Source of the DNA: Streptomyces rhizosphaerihabitans
GTDB taxonomy: Bacteria; Actinomycetota; Actinomycetes; Streptomycetales; Streptomycetaceae
Direction of reading: 5' to 3'
Length of the DNA stretch: 64,000 nt
Assembly (NCBI RefSeq): GCF_025399795.1
Contig: NZ_JAODTZ010000028.1
Location: 62,001-126,000, forward strand
The position numbers were made by a program, and so were the translations under genes. The notes under the pieces are model-generated. The model searched no databases and was not told the DNA's origin. It saw only the letters and a list, made by a program, of their open reading frames with translations. The first letter of the stretch is position 1; every line of letters starts with the position of its first letter. Shown here piece after piece: positions 28,086-36,291 of this stretch.

Positions 28086-30200
28086 ATGACCTCCATGGCA
28101 AACGGGGCGGATGTACTGACGGCGGCGGCGGCCGAGTTCGACCGGGGCAGCGTGGCGGACGCCGAGTCGGCTGCCGAGGACGAATGCAAGCAGGTGCTGT
28201 CCCAGTTTCCGCTGGAGGCATGGGCAGAGCTTCCGCTGGAGCGCTACGCCCTCGGGCAGACGGCGTCCCCGGGATCGGGTCCGACGTACTGCCGGCTGCT
28301 GGAGTTCCTCACGCCGAACCTGGGCAGCATCAAGGGCGGCAGTGCCGCGAAGCACATCATGTACCACCACGTCTCCGGCGAATGGCGTCTGGCCGCTCCC
28401 TTGCGCGGCATGGAACCGCAGGAGGCCTGGGCTCAGCTGCGCGGTCAGTTCGTCCAGGCCTTCGACGCCGTCGCGGCGGGAGACTTCGACGCCCTGGACG
28501 ATCTCGAAGTGCTGCGGTACGGGCCGACGTTGGTGACGAAGACGCTGGCGACCTACTTCCCCGAGCACTTTCTGCCCATCTACGCGGGGGAGCATCTGCG
28601 CCGCTTCGTCGCCCTGTTGCTGGGCGACTCGGTGCAGGGCGACGCCCCGGCCTGGCGCAGCAATCGCCGTCTGCTGGAACTCGTGCGGGACCGTGCGGAG
28701 TTCGAGGGCTGGTCCAGGTACGAAGTGATGCACTTCCTGTACCGGCACTCCGACCCTCGGTCCCGGCAGCGCACCATCTGGAAGATCGCTCCCGGCGAGC
28801 GCGGGCGCCTGTGGGACGAGTGCCGGACGGATGGAGTCATCCGCGTGGGTTGGGAGCAGGTCGGTGACCTCGGCCTGTACCAGAGCGACACGGATCTGAA
28901 GCAGGCCCTGGACGCGCACTGGCCCCGCAAGAGCGGGGGCAGCCTGACACTCGCCCGTCGGCTGCTGGCCTTCCGTGATCTGGAGGAGGGCGACCGGATC
29001 GTGGCCAATCGAGGGGTGGACAAGGTCCTGGCCACGGGCACGGTCAGTGGGAACTACCGCTTCGAAACGGACCGCCAGGAGTTCCAGCACACCGTCCCGG
29101 TGGACTGGGATCTGTCGCACGCGCAGCGGCTGCCGGAACCCAGGCAATGGCGGTCCACCTTCGCCAGGGTCGACCCGGCCTTCTTCGCCAAACTCACCGC
29201 GTACCAGGCCGACTCCGGCGCCGGCGCGAACCAGGAACCGCAGAGCACGCCGGTCGCACTGCCCGAGGACGTGCAAACCGTCCTGGACGCCCTGAAACGC
29301 AAGGGCCAGGTGATCCTGCACGGGCCGCCCGGTACGGGCAAGACGCGGCTCGCCCTCGGAGCGGCCCTTGCCATGGACGGTCGCGCGGAGACCCTCGACG
29401 CCAGCGCCGACCAGCGTGCCAAGGCCCAGGCCGAAATGCTGCACGGCGACCGCGTCCACCTGGTCACCTTCCATCCCTCCTACGGCTACGAGGACTTCGT
29501 CGAGGGCTTCAAGCCGGACCTGAGTGCCACTGGTCCCGGGCTCACCCTCGCTCTCACGGACGGCCTGTTCCACACCCTGTGCAGCCGTGCCGCCGCTCAT
29601 CCCGAGCAGGAATTCCTGCTGGTCATCGACGAGATCAACCGCGGTGACCTGCCGCGGATCTTCGGCGAGTTGATCACCCTTCTCGAACTGGACAAGCGGA
29701 ACCTGCCGGTCGCCCTCCCCGTCAGCAAGCGGCACTTCTCCGTCCCGCCGAACGTACGCATCATCGGCACGATGAACACCGCCGACCGGAGCATCAGCCA
29801 CCTGGACGCCGCCGTACGCCGCCGCTTCGCCTTCCTGCCCGTGGGCCCGGACCCGGACGCGGTCTCCGGGACAGTCGGCCCCCTGGACCTGGCCGCGTTC
29901 TTCGAGGCCCTCAACACGCGCATCACCCGCCACCTCGACGCCGACCACCAGATAGGGCACGCCTACCTGCTGCGCGACGGTGCGCCGATCGCCACCGATG
30001 AGGATCTCGCGGCGGCCTTCCACCACGAGGTGATCCCGCTCCTGGAGGACTACTGCGTCGGCCGGGCCGAACTGCTGCACCGCATCCTCGGCGGACTGGT
30101 CGACGCGGACACCGGGCGTCCGTTGCTCATGTCCCCGCAGGACCTGGCGGACGCACTGGCCACCGAGTTCACCAGCGGCGATTCCGGCCCGGATGCCTGA
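28086..30200 (+). CDS. mcrB: McrB-like AAA+ GTPase, module 1
   Basis: 704 residues. The C-terminal half is the McrB motor: Walker A GPPGTGKTRL (about 415), FHPSYGYEDFVEGF, Walker B LLVIDEINRGDLPRIFGEL, sensor GTMNTADRSI (the MNxxD GTP-specificity motif) and the arginine finger RRRFAF. The N-terminal half contains an EVE-like stretch (IWKIAPGERGRLWDE ... GVIRVGW, about 230-330), expected to read modified DNA. The start may be ATG 28086 or 28095; neither has a clear Shine-Dalgarno sequence. It overlaps mcrC by eight bases. Together they should form a type IV restriction enzyme that translocates and cuts modified DNA. Confidence 0.9.
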   Translation: MTSMANGADVLTAAAAEFDRGSVADAESAAEDECKQVLSQFPLEAWAELPLERYALGQTASPGSGPTYCRLLEFLTPNLGSIKGGSAAKHIMYHHVSGEWRLAAPLRGMEPQEAWAQLRGQFVQAFDAVAAGDFDALDDLEVLRYGPTLVTKTLATYFPEHFLPIYAGEHLRRFVALLLGDSVQGDAPAWRSNRRLLELVRDRAEFEGWSRYEVMHFLYRHSDPRSRQRTIWKIAPGERGRLWDECRTDGVIRVGWEQVGDLGLYQSDTDLKQALDAHWPRKSGGSLTLARRLLAFRDLEEGDRIVANRGVDKVLATGTVSGNYRFETDRQEFQHTVPVDWDLSHAQRLPEPRQWRSTFARVDPAFFAKLTAYQADSGAGANQEPQSTPVALPEDVQTVLDALKRKGQVILHGPPGTGKTRLALGAALAMDGRAETLDASADQRAKAQAEMLHGDRVHLVTFHPSYGYEDFVEGFKPDLSATGPGLTLALTDGLFHTLCSRAAAHPEQEFLLVIDEINRGDLPRIFGELITLLELDKRNLPVALPVSKRHFSVPPNVRIIGTMNTADRSISHLDAAVRRRFAFLPVGPDPDAVSGTVGPLDLAAFFEALNTRITRHLDADHQIGHAYLLRDGAPIATDEDLAAAFHHEVIPLLEDYCVGRAELLHRILGGLVDADTGRPLLMSPQDLADALATEFTSGDSGPDA

Positions 30201-31431
30201 CCCCACCCCGGTCCGGCTCGGCGAGTACGAGTCCGCCGCGCTGGAGTCCGATCAGCTCACGGCCCGGGACATCGACCGCCTGCACGCCCTCCAGGCGCGG
30301 GGCTGCCTGACCCTGGTCCCGGACCGTATCGGCTGGCGGCTCAAGGCCGACGCGACCGTCGGGGTCCTGGTCCTGGACCGTATCCGCCTGGTCGTCGCGC
30401 CCAAGTTCGCCATCCCGGGAGAGCAGCTCATGAGCTGGCTCGCCTACGCCCTCGGCACACCGGTCCCGGCGACGGCCAGGCGTTGGGCCACCGGGCCTGA
30501 CGGATACGCCGACCTGGTCGCCGCCGCCCTGCTCGAAGAGTGCGAGCGGCTGCTACGGGAGGGACTGCGCCGGGACTACGTACGCCGCCGCAGTGTCGAA
30601 CCCGTACTCCGGGGACGGCTGGACGTCGTCGCCCAGGCCACTCGCCGCTACGGGCAACTGGACCAGCTGCACGTCCGCACCTTCGACCGGGAGGCGGACA
30701 TCTGGGACAACCGTGTTCTGGGGAGCGCGCTCAAGGCCGCGCTCGGTCTGACCTCCAGCCCCGACCTGGCGCGCGCCCTGCACGGCACAGCCGGCGCGTT
30801 TCCACAGGCCCCCACCCCTGCCGCGGCGCTCCGGGCGCTGGACCGCACCCACTACACACGCCTGAACGCCCGCTACCGCCCTGCCCACACCTGGGCCCGC
30901 CTCCTCCTGCGCGGTGGAGGCGTGACCGACCTGCTCAGCGACCAAGGCACCACGGCGGACGGCCTCCTGCTCGCCATGCCCGCGCTCTGGGAAGCCGTCG
31001 TCCGCCGTCTCGGCACAGAGGCCGTCAGCCCGTACGGCGGCCACGCCGTACCCGGTGGAAGCGGCGTCGGCATCACAGTGCGCGGAGATCTGGGCAACGC
31101 CTCGACGTTCCGGCCCGATCTCCTGCTCAGCCTTCCGGGACACGACCTTGCACATCGCACGCTGTTGCCCGTGGACGCCAAGTACAAGCGCTACGACCGC
31201 CACGGCGTGAGCGCGGCCGACGTCCACCAACTCCTCACCTACAGCAGCGGGTACGCGTCCAGCGACGCACCGGCGGCAGTCATCGTCCACCCCCAGCCGG
31301 GCGGCCACGCCCAGCGAACCCTCCAGGTGCGCGGCCCCGAATGCCCGTTGGGCGTCATCCACGTCCTCGGCGTCGACACCCGCGCCACGCCCGAGCAGGC
31401 GACCGCGTGGATGGGCTCAGTACTGCGGTGA
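30193..31431 (+). CDS. mcrC: McrC-like nuclease subunit, module 1
   Basis: 412 residues, ATG overlapping the mcrB stop. The C-terminal PD-(D/E)xK site is visible: FRPDLLLSL (catalytic Asp) followed by PVDAKYKRYD (D-x-K core), then a helical VHQLLTYSS. The N-terminal half is the beta-rich McrC region that contacts the McrB hexamer and stimulates its GTPase. It is the nuclease of the first McrBC module. The next gene is 274 bases away, separated by shared element C. Confidence 0.9.
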   Translation: MPDPTPVRLGEYESAALESDQLTARDIDRLHALQARGCLTLVPDRIGWRLKADATVGVLVLDRIRLVVAPKFAIPGEQLMSWLAYALGTPVPATARRWATGPDGYADLVAAALLEECERLLREGLRRDYVRRRSVEPVLRGRLDVVAQATRRYGQLDQLHVRTFDREADIWDNRVLGSALKAALGLTSSPDLARALHGTAGAFPQAPTPAAALRALDRTHYTRLNARYRPAHTWARLLLRGGGVTDLLSDQGTTADGLLLAMPALWEAVVRRLGTEAVSPYGGHAVPGGSGVGITVRGDLGNASTFRPDLLLSLPGHDLAHRTLLPVDAKYKRYDRHGVSAADVHQLLTYSSGYASSDAPAAVIVHPQPGGHAQRTLQVRGPECPLGVIHVLGVDTRATPEQATAWMGSVLR

Positions 31432-31553
31432 CCGTGGCACAGGCCAGCCGGTCCGTAACGGCCGCCCTGGGCCGTGAGATGCCTGCGGGACGGTCGACTC
31501 GGTGGATCGGGCGGCCCAGCGCATCTTCGTTCCGAGTCAGCCCCCGAACGCAT

Positions 31554-31605
31554 GTACACACGTCCGATCCAAGTGAATTCATACAAGTCCGTTGACATCG
31601 TTAAC
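31554..31605 (-). promoter_or_regulatory. Two-part promoter element C
   Basis: On the minus strand: GTTAACGATGTCAAC, 31 bases, GTGTAC. It lies in the 274-base gap between mcrC and the Rad50-like gene. The directional half points left, where no leftward gene is seen, so the element may instead be an operator for the Rad50-like gene that starts 100 bases to the right. A further TTGACA (31621-31626) lies between the repeat and that gene. Confidence 0.5.
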
Positions 31606-31705
31606 AAGCTTCCGTCATGCTCGAATTGACAACGGCTCATCGTCCCCTCGCGTCGCCTTGGGCACGCCCGCCGCAGCCACCGAGAGCACTCGAGGAAGCC
31701 GAGCC

Positions 31706-34111
31706 ATGAGCGACACCACCAGCCTCCGTGACCTGCTCCTCGCCCGTTTGCCCGGATCAGGGCTCTCCGCCGAGGAGCAGTCCCTGCTGCACGGCCTTCT
31801 GCCTCCCGCTCGCCCCCGGAACGCGAGCCGTTCCGGGACCGTGTACATGCGGTCCATCACGGCCTCCGGCTGGCGAGGTATCGGGCCTGCCGCCACGATC
31901 AAACTGAATCCCGGCCCCGGTCTGACGCTGGTGGCGGGCCGCAACGGCTCCGGCAAGTCGAGCTTCGCCGAGGCCGCGGAGATGGCCTTGACGGGCGACA
32001 ACTTCCGCTGGCAGGGGCGCACCCAGGTATGGAAGAAGGGCTGGCGCAACCTCCACGAGCACTCCGCTCCCGAGGTGGCGGTGGAGCTCGGCTTCGACGC
32101 CGGCAGTGACAGTGAGGGCGCCAAGGAGCCCGTGACCGTACGCCGGTTCTGGTACGGCGATGGGCTCGAGGATTCCCGCACCGTCGTGGAGGAAGCCGGG
32201 CAGGCCACCGGCGAAGTCGTGCACGACGTGATCGACGCCGAGCAGCTGTCGCTGTACCGGCCGTTCCTCCCGTACACCCAGCTCGGGGCGGTGATCAACG
32301 GGCCGCTGACGACCCTGCACGACGAGATCTCGCGGATCCTCGGACTCGAACTGCTCAGTGACACCGACGCGGCGGCACGGGCTCGGGCCAGGACCCTGAC
32401 CGACACCGAGAACGCCGCGAAGGCCCTCACCTCCACCGTGATCCAGGAGTTGTCGGAGGTCGACGACCCACGCGCCCAGGAGGCGATCACGGCGCTGTCC
32501 GGCAGGAGCCCCGACCTGGAGACGGTCCGGGCCCTGTTGCGGGGCCACGGCTCCGCCGACGAGGCGCACCTCGCCCGACTGCGTCGACTGGCCGATCTCG
32601 AGCGCCCGGACCGGCCGTCGATCGTGAAAGCCGTGACCCGACTGCGCTCTGCGGCCGCCTCGGCCGACGACGCACGTCACGGGTCCGCCGAGGACGCCCG
32701 GCAGTTGATCAGGCTGCTCGACGCCGCGCTGGAACACCGCCGCCGTCATCCCGCTGTCGCCGACTGCCCCGTATGCGGCAGTACGGACCTCTTGGACCGC
32801 TCCTGGACGGAACGAACGCGCGCACAGGTCGAAAGGCTCCAGACGGAGGCGGCCGAGGCGGACGCGGCACACCGCGAGCTTGCGAACGCGGTACGGGAGG
32901 TCCACGACTTGATGCGGCCCGCCCCCGTGTGGCTCCAGGCCGACGAGCCCTCGCTCGCCGCGCTCTGGCGGGACCTGGTCGCCTGCCGCACGGTACGTGA
33001 CCCACGCGAGCTGGCCGACCGTGCGGAACGCGCCGAGGCGGTACTCGGTGATGCCTGTGACCAGGTCCGTGAGGACGCCCGCCGACGCGTCACGGCGCAG
33101 GACGGCCGCTGGCAGCCCGTGGCCGCACGCCTGTCCTCATGGCTGGGACAGGCGGAGGCCGCGCAGGCGGCGAAGCCCGCCCTCAAGCAGGTCAAAGCCG
33201 TACGCTCCTGGGTGCGCACGCTCACCGACGAGTTGCGGGACGCCCGGTTCAAGCCGTTCGCCGACCAGTCCGGGCAGATCTGGCGACTGTTGTGCGAGCG
33301 CAGCAGTGTCTTGCTGGGTGCCATCGGGCTCACGGGCATCGGTCCCCAGCGCCAGGTCAGTCTTCCCGTCTCCGTGGACGATGCCGACGCGCCCGCCTTC
33401 GGCGTCATGAGCCAGGGCGAACTGCACTCGCTCGCCCTCTCCCTGTTCATCCCGCGGGCCACCCACCAGGACAGTCCCTTCGGTTTCCTGGTCATCGACG
33501 ACCCGGTGCAGTCCATGGACCCGGAGAAGGTCGACGGGCTCGCCAAGGTTCTCGACCTGTACGCGCAGCACCGGCAGGTCATCGTCTTCACCCACGACAC
33601 CCGGCTCGAAGAGGCCATCCAGCGCCTCGGCCTGAGGGCGACGGTCATGCGGGTGTCCCGGCAGACCGACTCGGTCGTTCATGTCGCCTCCGTCAGCGAC
33701 CCGGTGAGCCAGGCTCTGTCGGAGGCACGGGCCATCGCCCTCGATCCGCACCTGCCGCCGGAAGTCGCCGACCGGGTGCTCCCCTCGATGTGCCGTTTGG
33801 CGCTGGAGGCCGCCTACCAGAACACCGCGCGGCGTGCCCTGCGCGAGGCCGGCATCGGACAGCGCGCCATCCAGGAACGGGTCACCCGGCCGGGGCCCCT
33901 CACCGGCCTCGCGGCGCTCGCGATGGGCATGCGGGGGAAAGCTGGGCGCGAAGTTCTGGAAGCCGTCGCTCGGGACCACGGCGTGTGGGCCCGGGAGTTG
34001 ATCCAGGGGCTGAACGAGGCATCGCACCAGGCACCGGCCACGCCTGTCGGTGACCGTCTGGCCCTGGTCGACCGTACGAAGCGGCTCGCCAAGGAGGTGC
34101 TGGCCCGGTGA
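31706..34111 (+). CDS. Rad50/SMC-like ABC ATPase
   Basis: 801 residues from ATG 31706 with GAGGAAG upstream. Walker A is VAGRNGSGKSSF (about 78), a CPVCGS zinc-hook-like motif lies near 355 between helical arms, the ABC signature is MSQGELHSLAL (about 570) and Walker B is FLVIDDPVQSMD (about 595). This is the split ABC-head layout of Rad50/RecN-type DNA-binding ATPases, with rather short arms. It is the first of three tightly spaced genes and overlaps the next start (GTGA). Rad50-like ATPases in defence islands commonly sense or tether DNA and activate a partner; no nuclease is fused here. The partner is probably the coiled-coil protein at 34543. Confidence 0.8.
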   Translation: MSDTTSLRDLLLARLPGSGLSAEEQSLLHGLLPPARPRNASRSGTVYMRSITASGWRGIGPAATIKLNPGPGLTLVAGRNGSGKSSFAEAAEMALTGDNFRWQGRTQVWKKGWRNLHEHSAPEVAVELGFDAGSDSEGAKEPVTVRRFWYGDGLEDSRTVVEEAGQATGEVVHDVIDAEQLSLYRPFLPYTQLGAVINGPLTTLHDEISRILGLELLSDTDAAARARARTLTDTENAAKALTSTVIQELSEVDDPRAQEAITALSGRSPDLETVRALLRGHGSADEAHLARLRRLADLERPDRPSIVKAVTRLRSAAASADDARHGSAEDARQLIRLLDAALEHRRRHPAVADCPVCGSTDLLDRSWTERTRAQVERLQTEAAEADAAHRELANAVREVHDLMRPAPVWLQADEPSLAALWRDLVACRTVRDPRELADRAERAEAVLGDACDQVREDARRRVTAQDGRWQPVAARLSSWLGQAEAAQAAKPALKQVKAVRSWVRTLTDELRDARFKPFADQSGQIWRLLCERSSVLLGAIGLTGIGPQRQVSLPVSVDDADAPAFGVMSQGELHSLALSLFIPRATHQDSPFGFLVIDDPVQSMDPEKVDGLAKVLDLYAQHRQVIVFTHDTRLEEAIQRLGLRATVMRVSRQTDSVVHVASVSDPVSQALSEARAIALDPHLPPEVADRVLPSMCRLALEAAYQNTARRALREAGIGQRAIQERVTRPGPLTGLAALAMGMRGKAGREVLEAVARDHGVWARELIQGLNEASHQAPATPVGDRLALVDRTKRLAKEVLAR

Positions 34112-34506
34112 CCACTCCCGTGCGCTCGACCCGCGTGCTCCCCACGAACGAACTCCTGTCGGCCGCGGACCGGTTGCTCACTCCCTCGGACGACACTGCG
34201 CTCAACCCCGGTGTCCGGGCGCGCGCCGCGGCCACCCTCCTCCGGCTGGCCCTCGACGAAACCCTCGACGCCTTCTGGCGGTCGGTCAGCCCTCGGATGG
34301 CCCGTAGCACCGGCCGCACCCGCATGCTCTGCCTGCAGTGGTACGTCGCTCCCTCCGTCGCGCGCCATTGGTACAGCGTCTGGTCCGGCCTCAGCGCCGC
34401 CTGTCATTACCACACGTACGACCTGCCTCCTACCCCCGCCGAGGTGCGGGCCTGGCAACAGGACGTGGGTGAACTGCTCCGCGTCGTGGCCGCCGCCACC
34501 GCCTGA
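34108..34506 (+). CDS. Small all-helical protein, HEPN-like in outline
   Basis: 132 residues, GTG overlapping the Rad50-like stop. Predicted all-alpha: ARAAATLLRLALDETLDAFW, then a Trp/Cys-rich middle and WSGLSAACHYHTYDLPPT. The pattern of a long helix with an acidic-aromatic end and a histidine-rich second half recalls HEPN-type helical domains. However, the RxxxxH catalytic motif is absent, so an RNase role is not supported. It could be a regulatory or scaffolding partner of the ATPase. Family not firmly recognised. Confidence 0.6.
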   Translation: MTTPVRSTRVLPTNELLSAADRLLTPSDDTALNPGVRARAAATLLRLALDETLDAFWRSVSPRMARSTGRTRMLCLQWYVAPSVARHWYSVWSGLSAACHYHTYDLPPTPAEVRAWQQDVGELLRVVAAATA

Positions 34507-34542
34507 ACCCCGCCCTGCCCCGTACACGTGAGGAGCAGCACG

Positions 34543-36180
34543 ATGGACACCCGCCGCTATCGCATGGTGGTCACCAGCCGGACCGACTACGTGCGGACCG
34601 GTGCGCTCGTCGACGAGCAACTGCGCCACTGGCTCGCTCAACCACCCAAGCGCTACAACGTCGACGCGTTCGCCGAGGGGCGCAACGAGATAGCTCGCGG
34701 TGTCACACTCGACCACGACTCCGCCACGGGTGTCACCGGCACCTACGGACGATGGCGGCTCCGGGAGACCGCGCCCGGCGGCACCTGGCAGACCACCGTC
34801 GTTACGCGGCAGATCGCCGACGGGCCGACCTGGGTCCAGCTCGACGTCGAGCACCTCCCCGACGACGCCGAAGCGGCCCCCGTGCCCGCCAAGACGCCCC
34901 GGCTCGCGAAGCACCTGCTGGAGGCGCTCGACGCGCACGACGGCCTGGCGGACGTGACGGCCATGCCCCAAGTGGTCGAGGCGGAGGATGTCGAGGCGGT
35001 CATCGACGAACTGTGCGACACCGAACGACGCCTCCCCGTCGTCCTGGCGAGCACACCGCACGACGTGGACTTCGACGCCTGGTTGGAGGGAACGGTCGAC
35101 CCTCTCGTCCGCCCCTTGGTCGGGTTGGCGATCCTCTACGTGCTCACCCCGGGAGCCGAGTCGGTCTTCAACCGGGCCCTGGAACATCACCGTGTGTACA
35201 ACGGAGGGATCCGCACCTACCTGCCGGGCGTCGACCCGGCCTGGCCCGCCGACGGCCAGCGGCACCGTGTGATGTCGAAACGGCTGATCACCGAGAACCC
35301 TCGGCTGGCCGCCCGCATCCTGAACCAGCTCCCGCAGGGAATCGCCACCCGACTACCGCTGCCCGACGCCCTGGATTCCGTGCCGCTCATGCGCACACGC
35401 GCCAGGGACGGGGTCGGCGGCTCCGAACAGGAACGGCTGCGCGACGAGAACGACGCCCTGCACGAGATCCTCGAAGAGGCGGCACGCGAACAACGCGTCA
35501 GAGCCGACGAGATCCGGGACCTCAAGCGGGAGCTGCGTCAGGCGGAGGGCAACGAGGCGCAGGTCGTCGTCGACTACGACGAGCAGTACAAGGAACTCCA
35601 CCGGGCCAAGGCGCAGATACGGGAACTGCAGAGAGAGCTCCTGAGGCTTGGCGCCGCCGAGCAGGCCTACGCGACGGTGGACCCCTCGGTCGACGCGCCC
35701 ACGTCGTTCGCCGAAATCCTGGACCGGATCGGCGACATGCGACACGTCCACTTCAGTGGTCGGCGCAAGTACACCCTGGAACTCGACGACCAGGCCTACG
35801 GCTCGTCCTGGGTCCGGATGGCCTGGGACGCCCTGCTGGCCCTCCAGGACTTCGCGGAGGCCGTCGCGAGCGGCAAAGCGAACAGCGACTTCAAGCAGTG
35901 GTGTGCGGACGCGCCCGAGGGAGCTCACGTCATCTCGCCGCGCAAGGTCGTCAGGGACGAATCGAAGTCGGTGAAGGCGAACGGCGACTGGAGCCGGGCA
36001 CGCACGTTCCCCGTGCCCCGCCACGTGCATCCGGACGGCAAGTTGTTCATGGGTGCTCATCTGCGGATCGGCGGAGGCAACACCATCGCGCCGCGCCTGC
36101 ACTATTACGACGGGGCGTGCACCGACCACGGAATATTCGTCGGCTACATGGGCCCGCATCTGACCAACACCATGACCTGA
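34543..36180 (+). CDS. Coiled-coil protein linked to the Rad50-like ATPase
   Basis: 545 residues, ATG 34543 with GAGGAG upstream, 36 bases after the small helical gene. Three parts are visible. The N-terminal alpha/beta region (1-285) contains a hydrophobic PVVLASTP strand and a conserved-looking GGIRTYLPGVDP motif. A coiled coil follows (about 295-365, NDALHEILEEAAREQ and LHRAKAQIRELQRELL). The C-terminal domain (about 385-545) has aromatic-rich strands ending in GYMGPHLTN. I cannot name the family. The operon with a Rad50-like ATPase suggests an effector or sensor of the same complex. Confidence 0.65.
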   Translation: MDTRRYRMVVTSRTDYVRTGALVDEQLRHWLAQPPKRYNVDAFAEGRNEIARGVTLDHDSATGVTGTYGRWRLRETAPGGTWQTTVVTRQIADGPTWVQLDVEHLPDDAEAAPVPAKTPRLAKHLLEALDAHDGLADVTAMPQVVEAEDVEAVIDELCDTERRLPVVLASTPHDVDFDAWLEGTVDPLVRPLVGLAILYVLTPGAESVFNRALEHHRVYNGGIRTYLPGVDPAWPADGQRHRVMSKRLITENPRLAARILNQLPQGIATRLPLPDALDSVPLMRTRARDGVGGSEQERLRDENDALHEILEEAAREQRVRADEIRDLKRELRQAEGNEAQVVVDYDEQYKELHRAKAQIRELQRELLRLGAAEQAYATVDPSVDAPTSFAEILDRIGDMRHVHFSGRRKYTLELDDQAYGSSWVRMAWDALLALQDFAEAVASGKANSDFKQWCADAPEGAHVISPRKVVRDESKSVKANGDWSRARTFPVPRHVHPDGKLFMGAHLRIGGGNTIAPRLHYYDGACTDHGIFVGYMGPHLTNTMT

Positions 36181-36221
36181 GGCGTCGGCCCTCGGCGAGC
36201 GCCGGCTGTCGTACCCCGCGG

Positions 36222-36227
36222 GTAGGG
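36222..36227 (+). promoter_or_regulatory. Possible -10 (TAGGGT) ahead of McrBC module 2
   Basis: TAGGGT in the 111-base gap before the mcrB gene of module 2, a common Streptomyces -10 form. No clear -35 is seen. Confidence 0.3.
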
Positions 36228-36291
36228 TCGCGCGCAGTGGATCGGGAGGGCCGCGCGCCGCCGGGCGCCGGAGCGAAGCGAGGAGCGGGAA

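Noticed and set aside
27900..30206. Minus-strand frame covering mcrB of module 1
   Set aside because: Shadow of the McrB frame; no motifs.
31239..31640. Leftward frame starting near element C
   Set aside because: Composition unlike a Streptomyces protein and it lies antisense to mcrC; kept only as a question about the element's direction.
34108..34506. HEPN ribonuclease
   Set aside because: Helical outline fits, but there is no RxxxxH motif, so the nuclease call was dropped.
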